From: Symbiodinium natans
Taxonomy: Eukaryota > Sar > Dinophyceae > Suessiales > Symbiodiniaceae
Assembly (NCBI GenBank): GCA_905221605.1
Contig: CAJNDS010001112.1
Coordinates: 2,688,472 to 2,752,471, forward strand
Reading direction: 5' to 3'
Length of the DNA: 64,000 nt
How positions within the stretch are numbered: position 1 is the first letter of the stretch; each line of letters starts with the position of its first letter. The notes below the pieces were generated by a model. The model was not told where the DNA came from, searched no databases, and saw nothing but the letters and a program-made list of their open reading frames with translations. Shown piece after piece: positions 15,641 to 27,816 of the stretch. The position numbers were made by a program, and so were the translations under genes.

Positions 15641-17517
15641 ATTTTAAGGATTTTAAGGATTTTAAGGATTTTTAAAATTTTAAATGGGCCTGACTCTTTC
15701 CGGAATATATTTTAATTTTATTTCAAAATTTTAAGGATTTTAAGGATTTTAAGAAATTTAAAAGCGCTAAATTCCTTAAAATCCTTAAAATTTTGAAAGC
15801 CCCAACCTTTCAAAATTTTAAGGATTTTAAGGATTTTAAGGATTTTTAAAATTTTAAATGGGCCTGCCTCTTTCCGGAAAATGATTTAATTTTCTTTCAA
15901 AATTTTAAGGATTTTAAGGATTTTAAGAAATTTAAAAGGCCTTAAATTCCTTAAAATCCTTAAAATTTTGAAAGCCCCAACCTTTCAAAATTTTAAGGGT
16001 TTTAAGGATTGTAAGGATTTTTAAAATTTTAAATGGGCCTGCCTCTTTCCGGAAAATATATTAATTTTCTTTCAAAATTTTAAGGATTTTAAGGATTTTA
16101 AGAAATTTAAAAGGCCTTAAATTCCTTAAAATCCTTAAAATTTTGAAAGGCCCGGGCTTTCAAGGATTTTAAGGATTTTAAGGATTTTAAGGAGTTTTAA
16201 AATTTTAAATGGGCCTGCCTCTTTCCGGAAAATGATTTAATTTTCTTTCAAAATTTTAAGGATTTTAAGGATTTTAAGAAATTTAAAAGGCCTTAAATTC
16301 CTTAAAATCCTTAAAATTTTGAAAGGCCCTGGCTTTCAAAATTTTAAGGATTTTAAGGATTTTAAGGATTTTTAAAATTTTAAATGGGCCTGCCTCTTTC
16401 CGGAAAATAATTTAATTTTCTTTCAAAATTTTAAGGATTTTAAGGATTTTAAGGATTTTAAGAAATTTAAAAGGCCTTAAATTCCTTAAGATCCTTAAAA
16501 TTTTGAAAGCCCCAACCTTTCAAAATTTTAAGGATTTTAAGGATTTTAAGGATTTTTAAAATTTTAAATGGGCCTGCCTCTTTCCGGAAAATAATATAAT
16601 TTTCTTTCAAAATTTTAAGGATTTTAAGGATTTTAAGAAATTTAAAAGGCCTTAAATTCCTTAAAATCCATAAAATTTTGAAAGGCCCGGGCTTTCAAAA
16701 TTTTAAGGATTTTAAGGATTTTAAGGATTTTTAAAATTTTAAATGGGCCTGCCTCTTTCCGGAAAATGATTTAATTTTCTTTCAAAATTTTAAGGATTTT
16801 AAGGATTTTAAGGATTTTAAGAAATTTAAAAGGCCTTAAATTCCTTAAAATTCTTAAAATTTTGAAAGCCCCAACCTTTCAAAATTTTAAGGATTTTAAG
16901 GATTTTAAGGATTTTTAAAATTTTAAATGGGCCTGCCTCTTTCCGGAAAATAATTTAATTTTCTTTCAAAATTTTAAGGATTTTAAGGATTTTAAGAAAT
17001 TTAAACGGCCTTAAATTCCTTAAAATCCTTAAAAATTTGAAAGCCCCAACCTTTCAAAATTTTAAGGATTTTAAGGATTTTAAGGATTTTTAAAATTTTA
17101 AATGGGCCTGCCTCTTTCCGGAAAATAATTTCATTTTCTTTCAAAATTTCAAGGATTTTAAGGATTTTAAGGATTTTAAGAAATTTAAAAGGCCTTAAAT
17201 TCCTTAAAATCCTTAAAATTTTGAAAGGCCCGGGCTTTCAAAATTTTAAGGATTTTAAGGATTTTAAGGATTTTTAAAATTTTAAATGGGCCTGCCTCTT
17301 TCCGGAAAATATATTAATTTTCTTTCAAAATTTTAAGGATTTTAAGAATTTAAAATGCCTTAAATTCCTTAAAATCCTTAAAATATTGAAAGGTCCGGGC
17401 TTTCAAAATTTCAAGGGTTTTCAGGATTTTAAGGATTTTAAAATTTTAAATGGGCCTGACTTTTCCGGAAAATAAATTTATTTTCCAATAGTTTTACTGA
17501 GTTTGTTTTTTTTATTT
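15641..17517. repeat. AT-rich 175-bp satellite, right array in opposite orientation
   Basis: About 11 units now carrying the reverse complement marker (GGGCCTGCCTCTTTCCGG) at roughly 15,687, 15,862, 16,038, 16,213, 16,388, 16,571 and so on to 17,450, with step 175-184 bp. The switch of strand lies near 15,640-15,665. The last units (17,440 on) are more diverged, as at an array edge. Confidence 0.92.
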
Positions 17518-18981
17518 AAATGGGCCTGACCCTTTCTGGAAAATACTTGAATATTAGTTTAAAATTTGATAGATTTTAAGGAAACTAGGGGCATTTCAAT
17601 ATTTGGAAAGGCCATGAAGTTCCATGGGTACGTTATATTTTTGGATTTTTGTTTGTAATTTTTGGCAAATAAACCATTTAAGTTTTTTTTTTTGCAATTT
17701 TCCTGAAATTCTGAAAGCCTAGGCCTTACAAGAAAAATAAAGAAAACAGCAACACAAATACTCATTCAAAATATTTAAATGCGCTTCTTAGTCCTTTTAA
17801 AAAAGAACATTTTGTTTTGTTAATTCATAAGGCTTGTAAAAAAAGCCGGAGGTCCGGGGACGAGCGTTAACAAAAGCATTCCCCTTGAATATTTCTCCCG
17901 CGAAACTTTTCTCCCGCGAATTTTGGCGGGAGAAATTCCCGCGAGCTCTCCCTTGAGTTTTTCTGGTTTTCCCGTGGTTTCCCTTTGATGTTTTTTTGGT
18001 TTCCCTTCAGTTTCCCGTGAGAGTCAAATCTTCCTTTTACTGTTCCCTTGGACTTCCCTTTGAACTTCCCTTGGTTTTCCCTCGGATCCCCTTCGAAATT
18101 AAAACGCATCCCGCGAGAAATCTCGCAAGACTTCAAAAATAAGGGCTTCCTTTTCCCACGGGATTTCCCGCGAAGCAGGCCGTAGGCCCCGAGCTGTGGC
18201 TGTAGTCTGCAGGCCCCCGAGCTCTCTGACTGTAGAGTCTCCAGGCCCCCAAATGGGCCTGACCCTTTCCGGAAAATACTTGAATATTAGTTTAAAATTT
18301 GATAGATTTTAAGGAAACTAGGGGCATTTCAATGTTTGGAAAGGCCATGAAGTTCCATGGGTACCTTATATTTTTGGATTTTTGTTTGTAATTTTTAGCA
18401 AATAAACCATTTAAGTTTTTTTTGGCAATTTTCCTGAAATTCTGAAAGCCTAGGCCTTACAAGAAAAATAAAAAAACAGCAACAAAAATACTCATTTAAA
18501 ATATTTAAATGCGCTTCTTAGTCCTTTTAAAAAAGAACATTTTGTTTTGTTAATTCATAAGGCTTGTAAAAAAAGCCGGGGGTCCGGGGACGAGCGTTAA
18601 CAAAAGCATTCCCCTTGAATATTTCTCCCGCGAAACTTTTCTCCCGCGAATTTTGGCGGGAGAAATTCCCGCGAGCTCTCCCTTGAGTTTTCCTGGTTTT
18701 CCCGTGGTTTCCCTTTGACTTTTTTTTGGTTTCCCTTCAGTTTCCCGTGAGAGTCAAAGCTTCCTTTTACTGTTCCCTTGGACTTCCCTTTGAACTTCCC
18801 TTGGTTTTCCCTCGGATCCCCTTCGAAATTAAAACGCATCCCGCGAGAAATCTCGCAAGACTTCAAAAATAAGGGCTTCCTTTTCCCACGGGATTTCCCG
18901 CGAAGCAGGCCGTAGGCCCCGAGCTGTGGCTGTAGTCTGCAGGCCCCCGAGCTCTCTGACTGTAGTCTCCAGGCCCCCGGG
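17518..18981. repeat. 733-bp direct tandem duplication
   Basis: 17,518-18,250 is repeated at 18,251-18,981 with few differences. Each copy starts with a satellite-derived 'aaatgggcctgaccctttc' and ends in 'ctgactgtag...ccaggcccc'. The 89-codon minus-strand frames inside (17,867-18,136 and 18,597-18,866) are copies of one another and are rich in GKSKG/ENQ repeats from low-complexity sequence, so they are not called as genes. Confidence 0.9.
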
Positions 18982-19235
18982 CTCTCTCGTTGTCACCAGG
19001 GTCCGGGCTGTCTGGCTGTAGTCTGCAGGCCCCCGAGCTCTCTGACTGTAGAGTCTCCAGGCCTTTGGGCTCGCTGTAGTCACCAGGGTCCCGGGCAGTC
19101 TCAGGCCCCCGAGCTCTCTGACTGTAGTCTCCAGGCCCCCGGTCTGTCTCGCTGTAGTCACCAGGCCCCCGGGCTGTCTGGCTGTAGTCTGCAGGCCCCC
19201 GAGCTCTCTGACTGTAGTCTCCAGCCCCCCGGGCT
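18930..19235. repeat. GC-richer minisatellite
   Basis: Units of about 80-90 bp with CCCCCGAGCTCTCTGACTGT (18,945, 19,030, 19,107, 19,197 region). The minus-strand open frame across it is repeat-derived. Confidence 0.8.
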
Positions 19236-19239
19236 CTCG

Positions 19240-20050
19240 TGCTTGCTTGGGTTTATATTGTTTTTTACTTAATTAGATTGACTTAAGTAATTGAAATAAT
19301 TTAAAGAATTTAAGTATCGAAATTTATTTAAATAATTAAATAACTTAAATATGACGGGCAGGTTTCGGATTTAAATTACTTAAGTTATTTAACTTCGGCC
19401 GGGAATTAAATAATGTGAATAATTTGTAAATAATATCAACAATTTACATAATGTAAATAATTGAAATAGTTTAAATAATTTAAATAATTTAAATCCGAAA
19501 AGGGGGGGACCACCCCCCCCCTGCCCCCTAAGACTTAAATAATTCAAATAACTTAAATCCGAAACCTCCCCGTCTTATTTACACTTTTTGAATTATTTAA
19601 TTCTGGGGAGGGGGGGGGTGGTCCCCCCCCCGCCCGCCGGATTTAAATCATTTTTCATTATTTAAACTATCTAAATTCTTTAAATCGCCTGGGAATCAAA
19701 TAATTTCAATTTGAATATGACGGGCAGGTTTCGGATTTAAAATATTTAAATTATCTAATTCGGCCGGGATTTAAATAATTTAAATAATTTAAACAATTAT
19801 TTAAGGCTTCGAACGGATTTAAATTATTTACATAATTTCAATAATTTCAATAATTTAAATCCGAAAAGGGGGGGGGGGCCACCCGCCCTGCCCCCTAAGG
19901 ATTAAACAATTTAAATAATTTAAATCCGAAACCTCCCCGTCTTATTTAAATTATTTAATTATGTAATTCTGGGGAGGGGGGGTGGTCCCCCCCCCCTTTC
20001 GGATTTAAATTTTTAAAATTATTAGATTGTTTAAAATATTTGAATTATTT
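19240..20050. repeat. AT-rich repeats with poly-G/poly-C islands and inverted motifs
   Basis: 'atgacgggcaggtttcggat' at about 19,352 and 19,718 gives a ~366-bp direct repeat. Near-complementary 'aaatccgaaacctccccgtc' (19,554 and 19,922) makes local inverted repeats. The AATTTAAATAATT background is interrupted by GGGGGGG/CCCCCCC blocks. No coding potential. Confidence 0.75.
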
Positions 20051-20630
20051 AAATTATGGCACGGCTCTACTGACACATATTCCGCGGAAAGATTGTCATG
20101 TTTTTGGTGAAATTTACGAACACTTACCCCCCGATAAGCAAGATCTTGGAACCACTCCGCGTACTCAGCCTTTAAGAGTTTAAGGGGGTTTCAAATTCAG
20201 GGATACTTATATTTGCTCCTGTAAACTTACGAACACTTACCCCCCGATAAGCAAGACTTGGAGCCTGCAGACAACAACAAACAGGTCTGTCGCAAAACCG
20301 CGACCATTGATACATACCCCCTGTAAAAGGGTATGTCGCGTATGTGGGCCGCGGCCCGGTTACAAGCAATTAATATTGGCACGCGGCCATTTGTTTGCAA
20401 GAAACAGGGGTCTGCATACCGCAGCAAAACATAAACACATGATGACGATGCGAACAACTGACTAGATGATGAAGATGATGAGGATGAACAAGATCAAGGA
20501 GCTGATGAAGATGATGAAGATGATGAAGATGATGATGCTGCTGGGAAAGCTTTATGCAATTGATGCAGTGAAGTTATGCCAGTACAATGAAAGGACTCAT
20601 GCAGATGAAGAGTGTGATGACAATGATGAT
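20051..20630. repeat. Short direct repeats and GAT trinucleotide tract
   Basis: 'cgaacacttaccccccgata' occurs at 20,118 and 20,229 (period ~112). A (GAT/GAA)n tract runs from about 20,466 to 20,540. No gene recognised; open frames here are short and shadow the repeats. Confidence 0.65.
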
Positions 20631-21866
20631 AGAGCTTTGCGCTTTATTTTGTCACCCCGTCTCCTTGCTTCCTGTCTCTTCTCTTCTTTCTAGTACCCTT
20701 CCAGAAAAATGGCATCCTTGTTCTCTCGCCTCTCTCACTTCCCTTTCCCTTCTCTCTTTCTGTTACTTTTTGACTGATGAACAACAAGAAAGAAACTTGC
20801 AGGATAAAACAGTGGCAGGGTAAGCAGACGTTGCGCGTGGACCTTGCCGTACTTCATCATATCCCTCTTCTCGGCCCATCTCTTCTGCTCCTTTCCTTAC
20901 TCTTCTCCTTTTCATAATTATTCCTCTTTAGTTGTTCTTATCTGGAAAAGAAAGAGGGAAGGGAGAGATAAGGGAGGGAGGATAGATAAAGAAGAGTGCC
21001 ATCTTCTCTGCGCCTTGTTTTGTCTCTCCCTCTTCTCTATTCATCTCTCTTCTATTCTTTTCTTTGCTGTTCTATTGAAATTGGATTCCCTGTATCTCTC
21101 CTCTGTCCTTCTCTCTCGCTCCTCTTCTCCTGTTCCCCTCTAAACGATTGCTCTTTACAGATAGGTGCCCTCCCTCCTCTTCAGGAAATCTCTTTTCGCT
21201 TATTTTGCTTTTTGAAGCGAATAAAACAACGGATAAGAGAGGAAAGGGAATGACTAAGTAAAGACAGGAGCTCTTCAATAGGTGCCCTCCCTCCTCTTCA
21301 GGAAATCTCTTTTCCCGTATTTTGCTTTTTGAAGCGAAGAAAACAACAGATAAGAAGAGAGGAAAGGGAATGACTAAGTAAAGAGAGGAGCTCTTCAATT
21401 TCCCTCCCTATATCTGCCCTTCCTTCTCCCTTGAAGATGCAGAAAACGATCAGGAAGGACACCCGTTCCATCGCCCATATATAGACAGAGATAAATCATG
21501 AGCATCAGCTGGGTTTGCTGCCGATCCAAAATGGGCGTCCCTTTTCATCGCTTTCTGTGTCTTGAAACGAGCAAAAGGGGCACCCTTACTAAGTGTTTTC
21601 TTGTGGTGTCCCTTTTCTTCGCTTGAAGATGCAGAAAACGATCCAAAAAGGACACCCGTTCCATCGCCCATATATGGGGAGAGAGATAAATCATGAGCAT
21701 CAGCTGGGTTTGCTGCCAAATCCAAAATGGGCGCCCCTTTTAATCGCTTGCTGTGTCTTCAAACGAGCAAAAGGGACACCCTAAGTGTTTTCTTGTGGTG
21801 TCCCTTTTCTTCGCTTGAAGATGCAGAAAACGATCTAAAAGGACACCTGTTCCATCGCCCATATAT

Positions 21867-21912
<46 letters not shown>

Positions 21913-22273
21913 TGAGCATCAGCTGGGTTGGCTGCCAATCCAAAATGGGCGTCCCTTTTAATCGCCTTCTGTGTCTTCAAGCGAGCAAAAGGGACACCCT
22001 AAGTGTGCTCTTGTGGGGTGTCCCTTTTCCTCGCTTGAAGATGCAGAAAACGATCAAAAAGGACACCCATTCCATCGCCCATAGAGAGAGAGAGAGAGAG
22101 AGAGAGAGAATCATGAGCATCAGCTGGGTTGGCTGCCAATCCAAAATGGACGTCCCTTTTAATCGCTTTCTGTGTCTTCAAACGAGCAAAAGGGACACCC
22201 TAAGTGCTTTCTTGTGGGGTGTCCCTTTTCCTCGCTTGAAGATGCGGAAAACGATCAAAAAGGACACCCATTC

Positions 22274-22318
<45 letters not shown>

Positions 22319-22929
22319 TGAGCATCAGCTGGGTTGGCTGCCAATCCAAAATGGACGTCCCTTTTAATCGCTTTCTGTGTCTTCAAACGAGCAAAAGGGA
22401 CACCCTAGGTGCTTTCTTGTGGGGTGTCCCTTTTCCTCGCTTGAAGATGCAGAAAACGATCAAAAAGGACACCCATTCCATCGCCCATATATAGGGAGAA
22501 AGAGAGAAATCATGAGCATCAGCTGGGTTGGCTGCCAATCCAAAATGGACGTCCCTTTTAATCGCTTTCTGTGTCTTCAAACGAACAAAAGAAAACACTT
22601 AGGTTCCTCACTTGAAGGTGCAGAAAACGGCCCAACAAGGACACCCGTTCCATCGCCCATATATGGAGAGAGAGAGAGAGGGAGAAAGGAAAAAATCATG
22701 AGCATCAGCTGGGTTTGCTTACATGTTCATTGTTATTCCTTTTGTTTTTTCTAACGGAAATGAACAAGAGAAGAGAAAAAATAAGAACCAGAGGAAAGAT
22801 GAAAACGAGCACCATCTTCTCTTTGCCTGATTTTTGCATTTCGCCTGTCCTCATTTCTCTTCTATTCTTTTCATTGCTCTTCCATTTAGAGTTGCATTCC
22901 TGTTGATCTCTCCTCTCTCCTTTCTCTCT
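20631..22929. repeat. Repeat block unit with pyrimidine-rich part and ~200-bp minisatellite (copy 1)
   Basis: From 'gagctttgcgctttattttg' (20,631) this matches 24,411 onward and 53,822 onward closely. The first ~800 bp is TCTC/GGGAAG-rich low complexity with internal duplicates (for example 'ggtgccctccctcctcttca' twice). From about 21,430 to 22,720 seven copies of a ~200-bp unit follow. The many 60-150-codon frames here are repeats of each other in several frames and are not called. Confidence 0.88.
21430..22720. repeat. Minisatellite with hairpin core, seven copies
   Basis: Unit marker CATGAGCATCAGCTGGGTT at about 21,497, 21,691, 21,911, 22,112, 22,317, 22,512 and 22,697. Each unit contains AAAAGGGACACCC facing GGGTGTCCCTTTT across ~16 bases (a 13-bp stem) and an (AG)n tract of variable length. 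Five-copy versions lie at ~25,240-26,150 and ~54,650-55,520. Confidence 0.9.
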
Positions 22930-23929
22930 CCCTTCTCTTCTCTTGTTCTCCTTTAAATCTCAAAAACACACAAAAGGAAGCTTCTTTTCCTTGTTGAATG
23001 AAGAATGAAAAAAGAAGAAAAGAGATAGGGAAAGAAATTGAAGAGCTCCACTGCCTATTTGTTCATTCCATTTCCTCTCTTTCTATGTGTTGTTTTCCTT
23101 GTCGTTTCAGAAAGCAAGCAAAATAAGGGCAAGGGGGCTTCCTGAAGAGGAGAGAGGGCACCTATCTGCGAAGAGGTCTTGTCCTTTTTAAGAATAGAGG
23201 GAAAAGGGAACAAGGAAGGGAGAGATGATAGACAAAGAAGAGTGCCATCTTCTTTGCGCCTTGTTGTGTTCCTCCGTCTCCTTGTTTCTTGTCTCCTCTC
23301 TTCTGTTCAGTACCCTTCCAGAAAATTAAAATGGCCTCTTTGTTGTCTCTCCTCTCTCACTTCCCTTTCCCTTCTCTCCTTCTGTTTCCGTTTAACTGAC
23401 AAAGCACAAGACAGGTATGATAAAGCAGTGGAAGGTAAAGCAGAGGGTGACTCCTTGCGCTTGGACCTTGCCGTACTTCATCATGTCCCTCTTCTCGGCC
23501 TATCTCTTCTGCTCTTTTCCTTACTCTTCTCCTTTTCATAAATTCTTCCTCTTTAGTTGTTCTTATTTCGAAAAGAAAGAGGGAAGGGAGAGATAAGGGA
23601 GGGAGGATAGATAAAGAAGAGTGCCATCTTCTCAGCGCCTCGTTTTGTCTCTCCCTCTTCTCTATTCATCTCTCTTCTATTCTTTTCTTTGCTATTCCAT
23701 TGAAATTGGATTCCTGTTATCTCTCCCCTCTCCTTCTCTCTCGCTCCTCTTCTCCTGTTCCCCTCTAAATGACAAAAAACACAAGAAAGGAAGAACAAGA
23801 GGGGCATGTGTTGCAATAAAGCAGGAAGGGAATTGAAGAGCTCCTCTCGCTACTTTCTCATGCCCTTTCCTTTCTATCTACCACAATCTACCACACCAAA
23901 ACACGACTCTCAGCTTCCAAATATACTTC

Positions 23930-24235
23930 ATCATGGGGAGAAGGGACATACTTCATCACAGACTTGGCCCACAGGGAGAGGGGATATACTTCATCACGCT
24001 GCTGGGGGGCTGGATCACAAACATGGCCCACGGGGCGAGGGGACATACTTCAGCCACAAAGAGAGGGAACCTACTTCATCACGCTGGTGGGAGGCTGGAT
24101 CACAAACCTGGCCTACGGGGAGAGGGGACATGCTTCATCACAAATTTGGCCCACGGGGAGAGGGGACATACTTCATCACAAATTTGGCCCGCGGGGAGAA
24201 GGGACATACTTCATCACAGACTTGGCTCACAGGAG
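23930..24235. repeat. ~50-bp minisatellite
   Basis: Repeats of 'ggggacatacttcatcacaa' with 'cttggcccacggggagag' spacers. Because the unit is free of stops, three forward frames of 104-148 codons stay open; they are artefacts. A second copy is at 53,341-53,646. Confidence 0.88.
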
Positions 24236-24410
24236 GCGCCAAAATAATCTAAATAATCTAATTATTCAAACCCATTGGTTCCTCTGGAAACCCAACCATT
24301 TAAATAATTTAAAGAATTTAATTATTCAAATACCTGGGTTTAAATATTTTAGTTCTGGGCGTCCCATCAAAAGGGAATAGGGAGAGACAAGGGAGAGATG
24401 ATATATATAG

Positions 24411-25668
24411 AGCTTTGCGCTTTATTTTGTCACTCCGTCTCCTTGCTTCCTGTCTCTTCTCTTCTTTCCAGCACCCTTCCAGAAAAATGGCATCCTTGTT
24501 CTCTCTCCTCTCTCACTTCCCTTTCCCTTCTCTCTTTCTGTTACTTTTTAACTGATGAACAACAAGAAAGGAACTTGCAGGATAAAACAGTGGCAGGGTA
24601 AGCAGAGGTTGCGCGTGGACCTTGCCGTACTTCATCATATCCCTCTTCTCGGCCTATCTCTTCTGCTCCTTTCCTTACTCTTCTCCTTTTCACAATTATT
24701 CCTCTTTAGTTGTTCTTATCTGGAAAAGAAAGAGGGAAGGGAGAGATAAGGGAGGGAGGATAGATAAAGAAGAGCGCCATCTTCTCTGCGCCTTGTTTTG
24801 TCTCTCCCTCTTCTCTATTCATCTCTCTTCTATTCTTTTCTTTGCTGTTCTATTGAAATTGGATTCCCTGTATCTCTCCTCTGTCCTTCTCTCTCGCTCC
24901 TCTTCTCCTGTTCCCCTCTAAACGATTGCTCTTTACAGATAGGTGCCCTCCCTCCTCTTCAGGAAATCTCTTTTCGCTTATTTTGCTTTTTGAAGCGAAT
25001 AAAACAACGGATAAGAGAGGAAAGGGAATGACTAAGTAAAGACAGGAGCTCTTCAATAGGTGCCCTCCCTCCTCTTCAGGAAATCTCTTTTCCCGTATTT
25101 TGCTTTTTGAAGCGAAGAAAACAACAGATAAGAAGAGAGGAAAGGGAATGACTAAGTAAAGAGAGGAGCTCTTCAATTTCCCTCCCTATATCTGATGTTA
25201 CGTTTCCTTCTTGGGCGGTGCCCTTCTTTCTCCCTTGAAGATGCAGAAAACGATCAGGAAGGACACCCGTTCCATCGCCCATATATAGACAGAGATAAAT
25301 CATGAGCATCAGCTGGGTTTGCTGCCGATCCAAAATGGGCGTCCCTTTTAATCGCTTTCTGTGTCTTGAAACGAGCAAAAGGGGCACCCTTACTAAGTGT
25401 TTTCTTGTGGTGTCCCTTTTCTTCGCTTGAAGATGCAGAAAACGATCCAAAAAGGACACCCGTTCCATCGCCCATGTATGGGGAGAGAGATAAATCATGA
25501 GCATCAGCTGGGTTTGCTGCCAATCCAAAATGGGCGCCCCTTTTAATCGCTTGCTGTGTCTTCAAACGAGCAAAAGGGACACCCTAAGTGTTTTCTTGTG
25601 GTGCCCTTTTCTTCGCTTGAAGATGCAGAACACGATCTTAAAGGACACCTGTTCCATCGCCCATATAT

Positions 25669-25711
<43 letters not shown>

Positions 25712-25880
25712 ATGAGCATCAGCTGGGTTGGCTGCCAATCCAAAACGGGCGTCCCTTTTAATCGCTTTCTGTGTCTTCAAACGAGCAAAAGGGACACCCT
25801 AAGTGCTTTCTTGTGGGGTGTCCCTTTTCCTCGCTTGAAGATGCAGAAAACGATCAAAAAGGACACCCATTCCATCGCCC

Positions 25881-25939
<59 letters not shown>

Positions 25940-26400
25940 AATCATGAGCATCAGCTGGGTTGGCTGCCAATCCAAAATGGACGTCCCTTTTAATCGCTTT
26001 CTGTGTCTTCAAACGAACAAAAGAAAACACTTAGGTTCCTCACTTGAAGATGCAGGAAACGGCCCAACAAGGACACCCGTTCCATCGCCCATATATGGAG
26101 AGAGAGAGAGAGGGAGAAAGGAAAAAATCATGAGCATCAGCTGGGTTTGCTTACATGTTCATTGTTATTCCTTTTGTTTTTTCTAACGGAAATGAACAAG
26201 AGAAGAGAAAAATAAGAACCAGAGGAAAGATGAAAACGAGCACCATCTTCTCTTTGCCTGATTTTTGCATTTCGCCGGTCCTCATTTCTCTTCCATTCTT
26301 TTCATTGCTCTTCCATTTAGAGTTGCATTCCTGTTGATCTCTCCTCTCTCCTTTCTCTCTCCCTTCTCTTCTCTTGTTCTCCTTTAAATCTCAAAAACAC
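24411..26400. repeat. Repeat block unit (copy 2 of 20,631-22,929)
   Basis: Repeats the order pyrimidine-rich part, twin 'aggtgccctccctcctcttc', then five minisatellite units (about 25,240-26,150). Thus 20.6-26.4 kb is a tandem pair of ~3.8-kb compound units. Confidence 0.88.
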
Positions 26401-26407
26401 ACAGTGA

Positions 26408-27540
26408 GGAAGACAAGCTTCGAGGCGCTGGAGCCGTGCCGTTTTCAGGCATCGGCTTGGTCAACGAGTTGCTATTTGTTGTCCGCAAAGTTAGTGTCTT
26501 AAGATTGTTCACCGATTGTTGTATGATGGTCACTGATTATCCGAGAAGTTTTCGCGGGTCTTTTGCAATGGGTGCTGTCGTTGCTTTTTTTTGTTGGCTC
26601 CTTCTCGGCGGGGCAGTGGCTTCTGCGGTCATGGGAGTGTCCGTGGCGGAGGTGGACTGTAGCGGGTTGTGCGGCTGCATGATTCCAATGCTTGCGGTAA
26701 AGGCATGTGTCTCAAGGTGATTTTCTGTGGGAGTGTTTTCTGCACGAGACGGTTCAGGGCACTGCAGGACTCGCGTCCACTTCAGTTTGTGAAGAAGAGT
26801 ACGAAGTTCGACAGATTGTCGAACCGACGTCTGTACGCGTTGAATGATAATGTAGATGTCTTGAAAGAGTTAGGGCATCTTCATGAGAAGAAGCCTCTTT
26901 CAGTAGCAGTGATCTTTGCCGACGCACACCAAGCAACAATTGTGCACGACAGCTGGCGAGACTTGGCGTCGGCCGCAGCAGTTTCCCGAGTCAGGAAGAC
27001 AAGCTCCGAGGCGCCGCAGCCGTGCCGTCTTCAGGCATCGGCTTGGTCGACCAGTTGCTATTGGTTGCCCGCAAAAATAGTGTCTTAAGATTGTTCACCG
27101 ATTGTTGTATGATGGTCACTGATTACGCGAGACGTTTTCGCAGGTCTTTTGCAATGGGTGCCGTCGTTGCTTTTTTTTGGTCGGCTCCTTATCGGCGGGG
27201 CAGTGGCTTCTGCGGTCATGGGTGCGTCCGTGGCGGAGGTGGACTGTAGCGGATTGTGCGGTTGTATGATTCCAATGCTTGCGGTAAAGGCAGTGATTTT
27301 CTGCGGGGGTGTTTTCTGCACGAGACGGTTCAGGGCACTGCAGGACTCGCGTCCACTTCAGTTTGTGAAGAAGAGTACGAAGTTTTACAGGTTGTCGAAC
27401 CGACGTCTGTACGCGTTGAATGATAATGTAGATGTCTTGAAAGAGTTAGGGCATCTTCATGAGAAGATGCCTCTTTCAGTAGCAGTGATCTTTGCCGATC
27501 CACACCAAGCAACAATTGGGCACGACAGCTGACAGGACAC
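26408..27540 (+). repeat. 586-bp tandem pair with conserved coding-like frame
   Basis: Two units of about 586 bp (26,408-26,993 and 26,994-27,540), again present at 55,778-56,910. One + frame in each reads CTRRFRALQDSRPLQFVKKS, then KF.RLSNRRLYALNDNVDVLKELGHL, with mixed composition unlike the surrounding low-complexity DNA. 'SNRRLYAL' is reminiscent of a D/SNRRL motif seen in some ParB-like domains, but that is weak. It may be a former exon amplified with the repeat. Unit 1 differs from unit 2 by point changes and a small indel. Confidence 0.5.
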
Positions 27541-27816
27541 TTCAATGTGCGCACAACGGTGCGCAGCCCGACCCGAGAGACCGCTTGGATCATCCCCCAC
27601 GCAAGAGCAGAAGTGATAGCTAGTATTCGTTGCCAACATCTGACTGCGTCTGTACGTTCACATCAAAAAAGAGTAAATTATAAATCGTAAACCCTAAACC
27701 CTAAGAGAACGAAATTGGTGAATTTGTGCTTCAGGTTTCTTGGATTTAGTTTGTTTATAGGTTTTTAAATACAAAACAAGAGAGAACGTCAAATAATACA
27801 TAAAGGTCCATGCCAC

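Larger units (their letters stand above)
22930..27816. repeat. 4.9-kb segment duplicated at 52,341-57,187 (copy A)
   Basis: Colinear and almost identical to 52,341-57,187. The offset is 29,411 bp at the left end and 29,371 bp at the right, the difference coming mainly from (AG)n length. It contains pyrimidine-rich units, the 'tacttcatcacaaatttggc' minisatellite, a minisatellite array and a 586-bp tandem pair. Homology ends sharply after 'ccatgccac' at 27,816. Confidence 0.95.

Noticed and set aside
13255-17517. CRISPR-like array
   Set aside because: Regular 175-bp satellite without unique spacers, in a eukaryotic context.
17867-18866. Two 89-residue minus-strand proteins
   Set aside because: They are the two copies of a 733-bp tandem duplication, low in complexity and with no similarity to known domains.
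23806-24380. Frames of 104-148 codons with HHA/GRGD-type repeats
   Set aside because: Products of a ~50-bp minisatellite open in three frames.
20227-26337. Many 60-151-codon frames in both strands of the repeat block
   Set aside because: They repeat with the DNA units, occur in all frames, and are Ser/Leu/Phe- or Arg/Glu-rich translations of TCTC or AG tracts.
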